Assembly: GCA_023078685.1 (NCBI GenBank)
Contig: JALGAS010000001.1
Span: 4,278,001-4,342,000, forward strand
Direction: 5' to 3'
Length of the DNA: 64,000 nucleotides
Source of the DNA: Neopestalotiopsis rosae
Lineage: Eukaryota > Ascomycota > Sordariomycetes > Amphisphaeriales > Sporocadaceae
How positions within the stretch are numbered: position 1 is the stretch's first letter; each line of letters begins with the position of its first letter. The translations under genes were made by a program, and so were the position numbers. Positions 11,097-23,800 of the stretch are shown piece by piece. Below the pieces are notes generated by a model that was not told where the DNA came from, did no database searches, and was given only the letters and a program-made list of their open reading frames with translations.

Positions 11097-14000
11097 ATGC
11101 CCTCCTTCGGACGCACGATTGGCAGGCTCAGCAATCGTTCCCAGCACAATCTGGTCGAGCAGCAGCAGCAGCAACAGCAACAGCAGCAGGCCAATGCATT
11201 GCCGTCGCTGCTGACATCGACCTCGTCGTCTGGCTTTGGTGTTGGCGCTGCTGGCCCTGGATCTGCCTCTTCTGCCTCTGCCTCTGCAAATACCCCCCCG
11301 TCAGCCTCGTCCACCGCCCTGAGCTCTAGTGAGCCCATTGTTTTCCAGCAGGGTGACACTACTACTGCTAGTAATAGAGCAATAGCAGCTGCACAACAAC
11401 AACAAGCGCAACAAAGCAAACAGCAACAACACCAGCAGTACCACCAGCAGCAGCAGCACGTACTATTACAACAAGCACAGCAGGTGCAATTACAGCAGCA
11501 GCAGCAGCAACAACAATTTCAGCAACAGCAACCACCTGCACCTCAGCAACATCGCTTACAAGAACAGCGCCCTAACTCCATTGTACAAAATCAGCAGGTG
11601 CCTCCACCGCCGCCAAAGCACCAGCAGCAGCAACAACAGCCCGGGCAGCAGCACTACAATACTACTGTGAATTACCCTGGTAGTGGTGCGCCGACATCAA
11701 ACCACAACCCCGCCGCCAGCATCTCCAATTCAGTGCCTGCTCCTGATTCACCTGCCACCGCCATCACTGGTGCTTACGGCAATTTGCGACAGCAGACACT
11801 GCAGCAGCAACAGCAATCCTCAAAGGGTCACAATTCAGATTTTGCCGAATCGGTCTCGCGCTCACAGTCCACAAGGTATCCCCAGACTTCACCGTCGCAT
11901 AATCAGCAGTTCTTCGGTCCCGCCTCGAGCTCGGTTGACAACCTCCCTGGCACCGTCTCGTCACCCCTCATCCCGCCCTCACCACCAGGCCATCCCGCTG
12001 CTGGGCCTTACAGCCACCACCACCACCCTCAGCAACACCAGGCCCCCACCGAGACAAAGCAGTCCACTCGGAAATTGATCAAGAAGATCCTCCACGGAGC
12101 GTCCGCAAGTAAGGCAGCGGCCTCCTATTCTTCTTCTGCTGATCCTCGCCATCACCAGTCTCAGCCTTCCTACGACAATACCAGTGGTGGTGCATCCCGC
12201 CGGCCTTCCAAGCGAGCGAGCAACGCCTTTCCGCCAAACCTCCGCGCTAGCGTATCCCTGGAGCAACAGCAAATTCCTGACTGGCAGCGGTCACCACAGC
12301 AGCAGCTATCCTCTGTCCAGACTTCACCCCTTCAAGACGTAGGAACATCCACTGACCCTTATTACAATCATCACGAGAGACCTTTACCTGACGCAGAGCT
12401 CCGCTTACAGACTCCCCAATCTCAGGGACCACAACCTCCCCGCCCCCACCCCCACTCAAGCTCTATACGACAGGTACCCGCCAGCGCAGACTATAGCCCT
12501 GAAGACGTAGCTTTCCAGCAACAGCAGCAGGCCCAAGCTATAGCCCAGGCCCAGTTACAGCAGCTGGAGCAACAGCGATACGCTCAAGTCACCAGCGATT
12601 CTGCCCAATCTCAAGAGCAGTATCAGCAATACGCGCATTCTCGAGTCCAGAGCCAGTCCCAAATTCAGCAGGGCACTCCACCGAGACTTTATACTAGTCA
12701 CCTTACGTCTCAGCAGTCCAACCCGGAGACCATCTCTCAACTTTCGTATGATTCGCCCGTGACCGAGTCGGACCAGCGATCTCAAAACTTCCAGTCAACG
12801 CAGACGTCTCCCGCCGTCAATTATCCACAGCAAGAGCGTTCAGTCGCCTTGAGCCAACAGCCCGCCTCACCTTCGCCTACAATTGCTCAACCATCTCCAA
12901 TGGCGCCCCCTTCTGGAGGGCCCTCGAGCCGAAGATCAGGCGAGAACGATAAGTTAAGAGGCAGTAGCATTGAGCCTCCTGCAGGTCCGCCGCCAAACTA
13001 CAGACACAGTCAAACATTGAACACCATGAGCTCCCTGCCGCCGACCCCTGGGCCTGCGCAGGCCAATCGCGAATTCCGGGCAAGCAACGTTCCCGACCGA
13101 CAGGTACAGCAACAACAATTCGATGGCAGCAATGAAGCTGGTCGGGACAGTCCCCAACCCACTGCCGGGACAGAAAGTCAAGCAGATCCGGAGAAACAGT
13201 TCAAAGACCTGCGTAAGAGACTCATCTGTCAAGCGGGGCACAGCCTGCCAGATTTACTGACGTCCTCATTTAGTTACTAAATACAAGAATGTCAAGCGAC
13301 TGTATTTTGATGGGAAAAGCCAGATTGAGCAATTGACTAGCCAGGTGGAGCAATTACAGAATGCAGTTGCCAACCAGCGCATCTCGCAATCTAGGACGGC
13401 TCTGGACGATAGCGAGTATGCAACACGTTTCAATCGCTTGAATGGTGCAATCAACAATCTGGCCTTCAACATCCGCAAAGATTGGGCGAGCTTACCACCT
13501 TGGGTCAGCGGTTATGTCAGTCCTGAGGCGATCAAGACGGGCAAGCAGGAGATGACTGCAGTTGGACGTGCCGTCATTACTCAGTGGATTGTGGATAAGG
13601 TGTTCAACCAGTGCTTCCATCCCGGACTTGACCAGGGATTGAGCCGCCACCTCAAACAGATTGAGCACAATATCCGCAAGTTTTCATACACCCTCAACAG
13701 TCAAGAAGAGTTTGATGCCTTGACTTCCAAGGTTGTGAGCTGGCGAATGGCTACTCTAGAAGGGCTTCAACATACCCTGCAATCTGCTGAAAGTCAGGAC
13801 AGCCGTACGGCCTATACAAAGTCCTGTAATGAAGGGCTGAACAAGTATATTCTCGACCATTTGGCAGATCCCAAGCCCGCTGGAGTAGAAGGCAGCGTGA
13901 CCATGATTATCGAGCTGGCTGTTGGAATAGCCGCAAACCTATCACTTGAGTCACGCGATGTTGCAGTCACATATCCGCTACCAGGCGATTCGATACAACC

Positions 14001-14313
14001 AGACTTTATGGAACTTGAGAAAGCGGGACTACCACCATTGCCGGACAATGACGACAACGACGACAGCAGCCCAGACGGTGACAAATCCAAGAGAGAGAAA
14101 CCAAAGAGCGGTATGTTGAATATACTGGGTGGTGCGCCGCCTCCAGGAAGCCGGAAAAGCAGCGTCGTTTCGAGTACTGACATGGACGCCTATTCAGCAG
14201 CACCATTATATCCGGCCAAGGATCCAACCAAGGTCCGTTTTGCAGGTTTCGTGGCAGTCGAGGTCCGCGGCAGGCAAGTTTTGGTCAAGGCTCCGGTCTG
14301 GAATCTAGGTTAG
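11097..14313 (+). CDS. Very long glutamine-rich protein with conserved C-terminal domain, function unknown
   Basis: Exons 11097-13212 and 13274-14313 give 1051 residues; the 61-bp intron (GTAAGA...TTTAG) restores a coiled-coil frame. Residues about 20-690 are low complexity: poly-Gln tracts coded by mixed CAG/CAA plus Pro/Ser/His runs, with a basic patch STRKLIKKILHG near residue 321. From about residue 700 the sequence becomes ordinary. It has a heptad-like coiled coil (KSQIEQLTSQVEQLQNAV), then an alpha-helical globular region with NLAFNIRKDWASLPPWVSG and WIVDKVFNQCFHPGLDQGL, then an acidic/basic linker and a short final strand region ending at VWNLG. I do not recognise a named family. The C-terminal part looks like a conserved fungal domain, and the Gln-rich arm resembles those of transcription or polarity regulators (inference). 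An exceptionally long upstream region precedes it. Confidence 0.85.
11159..11700 (+). repeat. CAG/CAA codon repeats encoding poly-Gln tracts
   Basis: Several runs of CAG and CAA occur inside the coding sequence, for example 11159-11188, 11392-11470, 11490-11530 and 11620-11655. Synonymous interruption (CAG/CAA mixtures) suggests selection on the Gln tract rather than fresh slippage. Confidence 0.85.
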
Positions 14314-15334
14314 GAAACCAATTCCAAGGAGATGTCATTGGATATCAGCCCTGCTGCCTACATTTGGCCTCGGATTTCACGGCTGAAGGATTTTCGTAAG
14401 AGATTGGGTGACAATGCTTCACGACCATGAAAGTCTTGACAGCAGTGTTGGTGTCTTTCCCATCCTGCATACAGCGCAAAGACGTTTGGAGGTAGAATTT
14501 TGAGACGGACGGTCGTGTCGGACTCCCAATAGATGATGGATCTGGGGGACCAGAAGCACGAATCAAGGGGCGATCCAGACACAAATTGGCCATGTGTTTG
14601 GATAGAGCAGATCGAGCATCTTATCATTCACCCACAGGACAGCAAGGAGGCTGCCCTGGACCACCTTTGGTGTGAGAGAGTCGACTTTGCAAACACAAGA
14701 ATTTCAAAGAGACATGATTTTGGGGGACCAGCGATGAGAGATGATTCATTTACTGGAAAAGACTTTTATACCCCTTGGAAGAAATTGACTTCATGACTGC
14801 TTACTTATTTGGCAGAGACTAGATAGATGATAGTGGTTATCGACTAATATCTCGAATTTTGATATCGAGATTCTCTGCCTCCATCTGGACTATCTTGAGA
14901 CGTGATGGCCGAGAGGTCCATATATGCACCCTACTGCTAAACAGGGGTCACAGCAAACGGGCAGAAGATTGCTAAAACTTGCTGAATGCTAAAGTTGCAT
15001 CAAGTTCGCTTCAATTTCGTCGAGAGAACCGAGTATAATATGCTAATGCCATTAGTTGACAAAGCCTATATACAAGTGTGCTTATAGCCGGACCCTACAA
15101 ATTAAGACGGGCACACCGCCTTGGGGCCCCCCTGCAATGGGAAAGTCAATTCTGCCGCTCTGCCCCTCCATGGTCGTGAGCATTCACTGCTTGCTACCCC
15201 TCCGAAATTGGGCAATTTTGAAGAAGTTGTACTTGGCAAATTAAGCTGTTTTGCGAGCAAAGCCACTCGGTAGACCAGTCACATATATTTCATCTCTCAA
15301 CATTGAAGCCTGGGCAGTTCTCCAGAAAAGGAAA
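14314..15334. other. Intergenic region, no gene seen
   Basis: This is the 3' flank of the Gln-rich gene and the promoter of the methyltransferase gene. A short imperfect inverted repeat (ATCTCGA...TCGAGAT) lies near 14849-14872. No open frame here has supporting features. Confidence 0.45.
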
Positions 15335-16365
15335 ATGGCAGACCAAGAAAACGGCGCTGCAGCAACGGCCAAGCCAAGTCACCTGGAACCTTCAGAGCTG
15401 GGCACCAGGGAATAGTTCGTATACCTCCTCGTCTCCAAAGACATTCAGTATAGTCATTGCGAGTATCATACATTTTTTTGGGCTAACCATATTATTTCTT
15501 CTTCACGGTTTACAGCTGGGACGAGCTCTACACGCGCGAAATCTCCAACCACGCCGCCAACCCGTCGGACACGGGGACGAACTGGTTCGACGACTCGGGG
15601 GCCCAGGACAAGGTCTTGGAATTCCTGTCGACACATCTTTTATCTTCTTCCTCCTCCGCAAACGACAATGGACACGAGCAAAAGAGCAAGAAAACCACGA
15701 GAGCCGAGACCAGCTTCCTCGATCTGGGCACCGGCAACGGCGAGCTCCTGTTTGGGCTCCGCGAGGAAGGGTGGGGCGGGCGCATGCTCGGCGTCGACTA
15801 CTCGGAGCGCAGCGTCGAGTTTGCGCGGCGCATCAACGAGGCGAGGCAGGAGGAGTACCGCGAGCGGGCGGAATACCGCGAGGAGCAAGACGAACAAGAC
15901 GAGGAAGAGGATGACGATGACGAGGACGAACCGAACCCTTCCCGCGAGCCCGTGGAATTCGAACAACTCGACATTTTGTCCCCGCCGCCCCCGGCCTCGG
16001 CCGTGCTGTCGGGCGCCCAGAGTCGCGGCTGGGACGTGGTGCTGGACAAGGGCACCTTTGACGCCATTTCCCTGTCGTCGGCCACCGACGGCCGCGGCCG
16101 CCGCATCAATGAAGGGTACCGCGCCTCGGCGCTGCGCCTGGTCCGGGAGAGCGGCCTCTTCCTCATCACGAGCTGCAACTGGACCGAGGACGAGCTGGTG
16201 CAGTGGTTTGCGGGCAAGACTCCCGCCGATGATGACGACGAGGAGGAGGGCCTGCAAGGATGGACTTTTGAGGTTGTGGATCGCCTCAAGTACAGGGTCT
16301 TTACTTTTGGCGGTGTCAAGGGTCAGACTATTAGCAGCATGTGTTTCCGCAAGGTGGCTCGGTGA
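15335..16365 (+). CDS. EFM4: Protein-lysine N-methyltransferase, Efm4/METTL10 family
   Basis: Exons 15335-15414 and 15516-16365 give 309 residues. The 101-bp intron splits a Tyr codon and restores the family signature LGTREYWDELYTREISNH. The Class I SAM-dependent fold shows motif I FLDLGTGNGELLF (about residues 94-106), post-I VDYSERSVEFARR, and the family motif DVVLDKGTFDAISL. The C-terminal CFRKV is usual for the family. Known homologues (yeast Efm4, human METTL10/EEF1AKMT2) methylate a lysine on elongation factor eEF1A in the cytosol. Odd points: a run of acidic residues (QDEQDEEEDDDDEDE) is inserted after the SAM-binding half, a second acidic stretch (ADDDDEEEG) lies near residue 265, and the donor site GTTCGT is weak. 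The start was chosen because it gives the conserved N-terminal exon. Confidence 0.88.
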
Positions 16366-16892
16366 CAATGTTCATAAGATACAGGCTGGAAGCTAGCCAT
16401 GAGCGACAAAACGCTATCAGACGCTGGTTGATAGAAACCATGCAAATAATTAGATACCCATGACTGAAAATGAAGAAACGATGCCTCCATCATTCCTGTC
16501 TGCACGCATGGACAATTGTTCTATAAATCGTTGTTCTTTTCTTTTCATGACCTTTACCCTGTAATCGTACAGAATCCCAATATATTTAGGATGAAAGTGT
16601 CCTGCCAGCACACTTCTCTGTCTGCTCTGTTCTGTTCCAACATCTTTCCGGATCTAGGCATGTGATTTCTCTGCAGTCATTACCAACGGGATCACGATTA
16701 CCTTTTGAGACCCCCACGAGTCCTTGGGTCGTTCGTCCCGCTCCCATCTCTGTCATGGTCTTTATGTCTAAAGGGTGATCGTTTCTTTTGATGGAAAACT
16801 TGGCGTTATGCTCCTGTGATTACATGCAACGAGGAACTGCGTAGTCGGGATATCAAAAATTGCTTCATTTTTTGGGGCATCTCTCGCTCTGT
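16366..16892. other. Convergent 3' intergenic region
   Basis: This stretch separates the ends of the methyltransferase (plus) and PP2A scaffold (minus) genes. It should hold both 3' UTRs. No gene or repeat is seen. Confidence 0.5.
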
Positions 16893-19307
16893 TTACGGCG
16901 ACGTGTTCATCGGGTCTCCACCAGTACTGGCGCCAGGGGCTTGCGCTGCTGCCGTTGTGGCGAAATATCTAACGTCCACGTCGTCGTCCTTCTGCAGTTT
17001 CTCCAGGCTAGGCAAAACCCTTTCGGTGATCAGCTCGAGGGACTTGGGAGCGGCAGTCAAGTCCTTGTTGCCGGCCTTCTCCAACTCGTAGATGGTGCCA
17101 GTCTCGGGTAGCCGCTTCAGCGATTCGATAAGAGCACCGTAAGTCTTGGCAACATTGAATCGGATGTTGGGAATGTCATCATCCACAAGCTTCTCCAGCA
17201 TAGGAAGAATTGACTTGTCAATAACCTCCAAGCTCACCACACTAGACAGCGTCTGGGTACGGTATATTAGCAAAAATGACCTCAGCAGTTGGTTGGGGGC
17301 AGACATACTGTGATTGCAAAAGTCGTCGTCATGCGGTACAGGTAGTTGGGGTGCGAACCCATGGCCATGACCTTGGGGATGATGGCCTCACTGGCCCACT
17401 CGACACCAAATACCTCGGTCAGCTTCTTCAAGTTGTGAGTAGCAGCCTCTCTGATCGAGAAGACTGTGTCACCCAACCAGCCCATGCACAATCCGCTGAG
17501 CTTCTCGTCAAAGAACTTGACACCCAGCTGGCTTGCCAGCAGCGGGATGTACTCGATGATAGCAAGTCTGACTCTCCATTGCTTGTCCTCTGCGAGTTGT
17601 GTGATGGCTGGGAGAAGCGATTGCGAAAGTAGGTCAATGCCAATAACTAAGCAGGTCAGCAACGACGGTCAACATAAACAGGATCTCCAGTTCCGCGTAC
17701 CTTGGTTGACAAGCTCCAATTTCGAGATGATGTGAAGGCGGACCTCTGGGAATTCGTCCTTCAGCATTTGCAAAAACATGGGAAGCAGGTGATCGATAGT
17801 CCTAGAGCATAATTAGCATTGATGGGCAGAACGGGTTCCCGATTGAATCCTTACTCTTGCTTGCCCAGAATAGGCGCAAGTCCACTGATCTGAGTGCCGA
17901 GGGCGGCACGGACGTGCTGAGAAGTATCCGAAACCAGGTCCTCGACGTTGCTCATGATGTCGTTCAACAGGACCGTCCTGTCAACCAGAGCACAGAAGCC
18001 GGGAATCTGACCAGCGATGGCGGTGCGTACTTCGGCCTCATTGTCCTTGAGGAGCTTGGTAAATGCAGGAACCAGATCTCTCGACACAACCTCCTCGTCT
18101 ACGGCTTTTGCGATCTGCATATAGGGTTAGAAATCCGAAGACGGTCGCATTCCATGGACTGACGACGTACCTTCTCGAACCTATCGGCGATCATGTACCG
18201 AACTCTCCAGCTCTTGTCTTCTATCAGGTTGCGCAGGGTTGTGAGCAAAACGCCGTGGCTTGCTTGCTGTTCCTTGGGCACGACCTCGGCGATAGCAATG
18301 AGGATCTCCACAGTGAGGAGGCGCACGCTATCCTGGTCGTCTTGGGCGAGGTGCTGGAACAGGGGTATCATTTCCTCGACGACAATAGCGGCGGGCATCT
18401 CCTTGACAAACTTGGAGAGATGTGTAGCGGACTGGCGACGGACCATGGGGGTCTCATCGTGGACCAGGAGGCCGAATTGTTGTCTGAGTTGCTCCTGGAC
18501 TCCGGGGGAGACTTTCGAGTATGGTGCAGTGTAGAGACCGCATCCTGAGACCTTTGAGGTGAACCAATCGGCTTTGGAAAGGCGGATTGTGAGAGGAATG
18601 AAGTACTCCTCGACTTGCTGGGAGGAGAGTTCGGTGCAGATCTTGTTGAGCGACTCGACGGCCTAGAAAGTTTTGTGAGCAACAAGGGCCAAGCAAGCGA
18701 GGAAGCAAAAACCGTGGCGCTACTGACCTTGTCTCTGACGACGGGCTCCTCAATGGCGGCGAGGTTCTCGAGGGGGGACAAAAGGACGTGACCCCATGCA
18801 GGGCCGCCGACATATTCAATAAAGCTGCCGAGCTCCTCGCTCAGGGCGACAAGAACTTCATCCTCGTCCTCGACGGACTCTGTGCGACGCAGAAGTTAGC
18901 GGGCGAGCTGCTAGATGGGGGAGCTAATCAGGCATGACGAGACACATGCGTCGGGCGTCCATGACAGGCAGGCTGGGTGGGATCTAACCATCGAGGAAAG
19001 GAATGAGCTCGTCTCGGGTGCGCTCAGCACCAAGGGCGAGGGCGATAGTAGAGAGTCGGTGAATAGCATTCAAGCGCAAGAGGACATCGTCGTGCTGCAA
19101 AACGTGGTTAGGCGCGGAACAGAATTGGGTGGGAATTTGTTGACATGACGTTTATCGAGGTGGTGCAGCCCCAGGTCAGGTCAGGTCAGGTCACCGCCGG
19201 CGGCGGGGAGGGCGAAGAGAGAGAGGGAGGGAGGGACGCACCTTGAGCTCGTCAATGAGGACGGCGATGGGGTAGAGCTCATCGCTGGCAGTAGGCGCAT
19301 CAGCCAT
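16893..19307 (-). CDS. TPD3: Protein phosphatase 2A scaffold (A) subunit, HEAT-repeat protein
   Basis: Eight exons: 19307-19242, 19094-18989, 18879-18728, 18662-18171, 18114-17855, 17801-17701, 17646-17309 and 17252-16893. They give 624 residues in one frame. Introns are 147, 109, 65, 56, 53, 54 and 56 bp. The whole protein is tandem HEAT repeats. Typical repeat cores are [74 protein letters not shown] and [13 protein letters not shown]. The block [16 protein letters not shown] matches PP2A A subunits closely. The family forms the horseshoe scaffold joining the PP2A catalytic C subunit to regulatory B subunits. The protein ends with a short Ala/Pro/Thr tail ([15 protein letters not shown]) beyond the last repeat. 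Intron 1 holds a (CAGGT)n repeat near 19172-19192. Confidence 0.95.
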
Positions 19308-20619
19308 GATGAACAACCGGGTATCTATCGGGCGCCCTTAAAAGATGGTTGTTGTTTTGGTGTATTTGTAGGGCTCGTTGGCGGAGGGGTGGGAAAGGAG
19401 CGAGAGAGTTGATTAAAGGCTGGTGCTTGCTGATCGATCGCGTGGGTGAAAGTAGGTAGAGTGATGCAACAGGATTTAAGGCCCGCTTCTGGTTGCTCAG
19501 TCGTGCCTCTCACTACTACTTGGGTGGTGCTGTAGTACGTAGGTAGGTTAGGTACAGAACAGAGCACAGGTAGATACGTAGATAGAGGGACTGGACTGGA
19601 CTGCATACCTTGCCAAAGACTTGCTGGACGTCTCTCGATTGCTATGGGACAAGGCAGAGTTGGTACTAGCGGCCAAGTACCTTTATTATTACCTCCCAGC
19701 CTACATGTACCCAGTCAAAGTGAGTGGGTGTGGCTGTTTGCTGGCTCAGACGCCTCAGTGCTCTCTAGGTCGTCACCTTCTAAATATTAGTGCCGTAAAC
19801 CGATCAAGATCCGACTTCAGGCTTTGGTTTCGGGCGCATAAGAGAAAGAAACAAAATCAGAAACAACAAAAACAGCTGATGTCAGCGTGTGGACAATAAA
19901 AAGAAAAACCTATAGTCAAGATCGATGACTTAAGTTTGCTGGGGCAATAACAGAGCACGGGACTCTGGGCCGCACACATTGAGCTCTTGTCAGACACGCA
20001 GCTTACGTACCTGGGTGATCGATGGAGGGGGTCGGGTGTAATGTGTGTATGGTACGTCAGGTATGCAAAATATGTAATTCTGCGACGGTGGGAATTTGGT
20101 ACTGAAAGCATGTGGATGCTTTGGTAAACTGCTGAAAATTGCTGGCCACACAGTCAGCATCCTGCGCTCTCTCCCGCCCCTAACAGTGAGCTAATGTACC
20201 TGCGGACGAGCCTCGTTTGGCAGGCCCAAGCACAAATGTGCACTGCAACTTATCGATTACCACCAGCATAACGCACTGACCCTTCCCCCCGTTTTGGCAG
20301 TCTCTTTGGGGTGTTTGGCAGCTGGCATATTATCCAGACGATGGTTATATTAGGCACGTCAGGCAAGTGTATATCATCTTTTTGTTATTCCTATTATTGC
20401 TATTATTCTGGTCATTATAAATGGTAGTGAAATTGGTTGTTAAGCCACTTTCATCGAATTGATTCATCATTAGAAATAATTCCGAAGGCGGCTAAAAATA
20501 AAAACAGAAACTATTCATCTGCCAGTTACAAAAAGTGGTTACTGTTGCCTGTGGGTATCAATGGGGAAAAGGGAAAAGAAGAATCGTAGGATGAATTGAA
20601 AAAAAAAAAAAAAAAAAAA

Positions 20620-20651
<32 letters not shown>

Positions 20652-20898
20652 GCAGAGAGGCGCCTATAACTCATCAATATGGGTATGTGTATTTGCGAGA
20701 AAACCTTTTGGCGCCAAGACTGAGAAATTTCCATGACCACGTCCTGCGAAACTCTTGCTGCTTCTCACAACTCAACTTACCTTGATTGTTCGTGCGAGAT
20801 TTGGTGACAGAGAAGGAAATTCGGGGTATGAAATGCTAGCCCGTGACAGAAAGATATTCAGTATCATCACGACTGCGTCACATGGCCAATCCTCACCC
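19308..20898. other. Intergenic region with homopurine tract
   Basis: This is the promoter of the PP2A scaffold gene on the left and the 3' flank of the Helo-like gene on the right. No gene is seen. The main feature is the A/G homopolymer pair near 20600. Confidence 0.5.
20599..20650 (+). repeat. A(21)G(31) homopurine tract
   Basis: Twenty-one A residues (20599-20619) run directly into thirty-one G residues (20620-20650). Such a tract could form a G-quadruplex or triplex, and it is also prone to length error in sequencing or assembly. Confidence 0.9.
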
Positions 20899-23800
20899 TT
20901 AGCGATACCTGACGTGTGATGTGTATGTTGACGATGTAGCCACTTTCCGCAACGCACCCGACATCAACCACCTAATGTCTTTTTGATGAGTAATGTGCAG
21001 TCCGTGTTTCTCTTGCTCGACCGAACGTTTCTGCCTCTCGTAAATATGGTCCTCGTCAGGTAGTTTCCAGGAAAAGTTGCCAAATCTGTAGTTATCGACC
21101 GCTTGCTCAGTCTCGTCTTCTGCAATTTGACTCAACTTTTTTGTAGACGAGGATTCCAGTCGTGAAATCGGGGGTTCATCCACCGCCACGGCTCCATATA
21201 TGTCTGAGGTGACGATATGCGCAATCCTGGGGTCCGTTTCGCGTGTGACTTCCCTCGAGGTCTTCGCTTCTCTGCTGACATTAATCTCATCAGGATCTTC
21301 CGCAAGATTCCCTTGACTCTCCATGAAGACCGACTTTCTCCTTGCCAACTTGCTCGACTTTATATCCTTCAATCCCATTCCGAAGCCTGATCGGAGAAAC
21401 AGGACTGGTATGCTGATCTTAAGTCCAAGTAATGATCGCAAATGTTTCTCATGAGGGATGTGGCGCGGTTCCCCCGGATACACATTAGGCGTGGATACGT
21501 AGCCAGAATCGGGCGTACGGCTCTGTGGTGCCTTGTCTACTTGAACTGGAGCGGGATATCGGGACAATGTTTGCTCCAGTCGCAGTGTGGCCAAATAATC
21601 TGCCAATGTTTGGGTGATAGTCGGAGGGTCGTACAAAAGCCCGCATAGAAATGTCGGCGTTCTGACGAGATTGTGTAGGATATTCCCATGGTCACCATTT
21701 GGTGCACGTACTGCCACAGGTGTTGACTGTCGGAGTTTGCCTGTTTCCTGGGAAGTTTTCGTACATTTCTTGAAGCAAGTATCCATGTCGATGATCTCTG
21801 CCGGCGAGCGTCTGGTATCAGCTAATTCTGGCAGGAGGCCAGTATCAGCCAATTCTGGCAGAAGTCCGGTGTCCGCTAATTCGGTGGGCAACAAGTTTGG
21901 AGTTCTCGGCTCTCCTTCAAAACTGAGCCGCCGGACTGTTTCGCTTCCCATGCTCTTTGTACATGGTAATGGTGCTGGGGCATAGTCTGGATTTCGGTCT
22001 TCGAGACCCTGACTCATGATCTGGTTGTATTTTTCGTTGCCCAAGGCGTGCCTCATTCTGATCAGAAATGGGATCGGCTCGTGTACGCTCTCTGGTTCAC
22101 GGTTTGTGGGCCATACGTTGATCTTGATTCTCAGAAATGTCTTTCTGATATTCTTGAAATATCTCCCAACTGACTTTGCCTTTCGCCACCATTTTGAAGG
22201 ACGTATTCCAACTTGCTGCGGTTTGGATTTCCTGAACAAATCATGTAGTTTCATGCTGTCTTTAGAGCTGGAAATTTTGTCCTCACATATCTCGTTGTCA
22301 GACTCACTCTCACTTCCACTCTCGGTTCCATTGTCGGCAATACTGTCAATAGGCGGGGACCCTCCGTCACCCGCCGTATAGTTGGGTCTCACTTGAAGCC
22401 AACGGATCTTGAAAAGGGCCTTTGGGCTTTGCCGAAGCCGCTCCTTTTCAGCTGTAACCAGTTTACTCTTGAACCGTACGTGAAACTCTTGACTTGGTCC
22501 CATAAGTTCCAGCAAGAGCTCTTCAGAATCAAGGATGAAGCCAGACACAGTTGGCAGTGCCTTCTCTTTCAGCGCTGGGCACATCACCTCAATGGCCTCC
22601 CCCTCATAATCGTCTCCGGCCAAGCGGCATGATGCCGCCCATAATTGCATCGTCTCGACTTTCGTAGGAGAAGTAATGGAACCTGGGGTACTCGAGGCTC
22701 GTAGTAGCTCTGGCAATAAACGTTTGGACGCGTCGTGATCCTTTTCTAGCACATGTGCCAGGACGAGGATGTAGAGGAGCTGATTGGCAATTGCTTGTTT
22801 GACATGAAACTTGACCAAGTCAAGTACCGAGGCCTCCATGTCTCTTCCTTTTCCCTGTAGAAATCCTATAAGGACAAGTTGTAATCTCATTCGGACCTGG
22901 TAAGGATCCTCTTGTGATAGAGACTTTCCTTGACGTAGTGCTTGGCGAAGCACAACTTCAGCTTTGGTAAACTCATGGCTCCGAATGGATACTTCGGCCA
23001 GTTGACGCAAGCCCGTGTAGAGAAAGTAGTTGGAATCGAAGCCCGACTTGGGAGAAAGCTCGTTGACGGGCACGTCGTCGATACTCAAGTCGGTCAAACG
23101 TTGCGGCGGTACACCTCTTATTTGGACAGATTCACGAAAATTGGCGTTTGTTGCATGGTGGGTTGCTTGGATTGAGCCTGAAATGGAGGTTACAACGGCC
23201 GAACGGCCATTATTCCTGATAAAGTCCTCAATTCGTCGTCGCGTCTGCGATGTCAGTGATCCAATGTCTGACCCGACGACGCTCCAAGCTGCAACGCGGG
23301 TACTCGGCTGGTTAGGAGTTACTTGGCTACTTTCCATTGTACCTTCACTGGTACTGGCAGTGCTGCTTGCAGACGAGTAAAAGGATTGTGCGGCGCGCAT
23401 GAGCTCTCTTTGGTTGGTCAGAAGTCGTTTATGGGACGTGTTCATGAGTAAACTAGAGGTCGGCTCTGATGTTGCACATTGAGATGTCTCGATAATTTTC
23501 TTGAGCTTCTTAAGTTGCTTGAATATATCCTGCTGGGACTGGTTACTGCGAATGGACAGAGAGCTAAACCATGCAAATTTGGTGAGCACAGACTCTGAGG
23601 TGAACTGGTCTACCTAAGTACCTGTATTCTGGGGCTCGATGATAACTTACACATTGAGCACTTGGAGTAGTGTCTGGAACGATGAGTTTGAAGTTTGCAA
23701 TTTCTCCCGGAACGATGCCAAATCCTTGGCTTTAAGGTGCAAGTACGTTGCCAGTCTGAGCCTTCGCAAGACCCTTCTTGATTTTTTTGATGGTCTGATC

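Noticed and set aside
11048..11419. Minus-strand frame with poly-Cys
   Set aside because: It is the antisense reading of CAG/CAA repeats in the Gln-rich coding sequence.
15640..16368. 242-codon frames on both strands over the methyltransferase gene
   Set aside because: GC-rich shadow frames; only the frame with SAM motifs has family features.
23614..23652. Alternative 39-bp intron in the Helo-like gene
   Set aside because: It keeps frame but is shorter than typical fungal introns and lacks a branch site. The 87-bp intron with GTAAGT, CTCAC and TTTAG is better.
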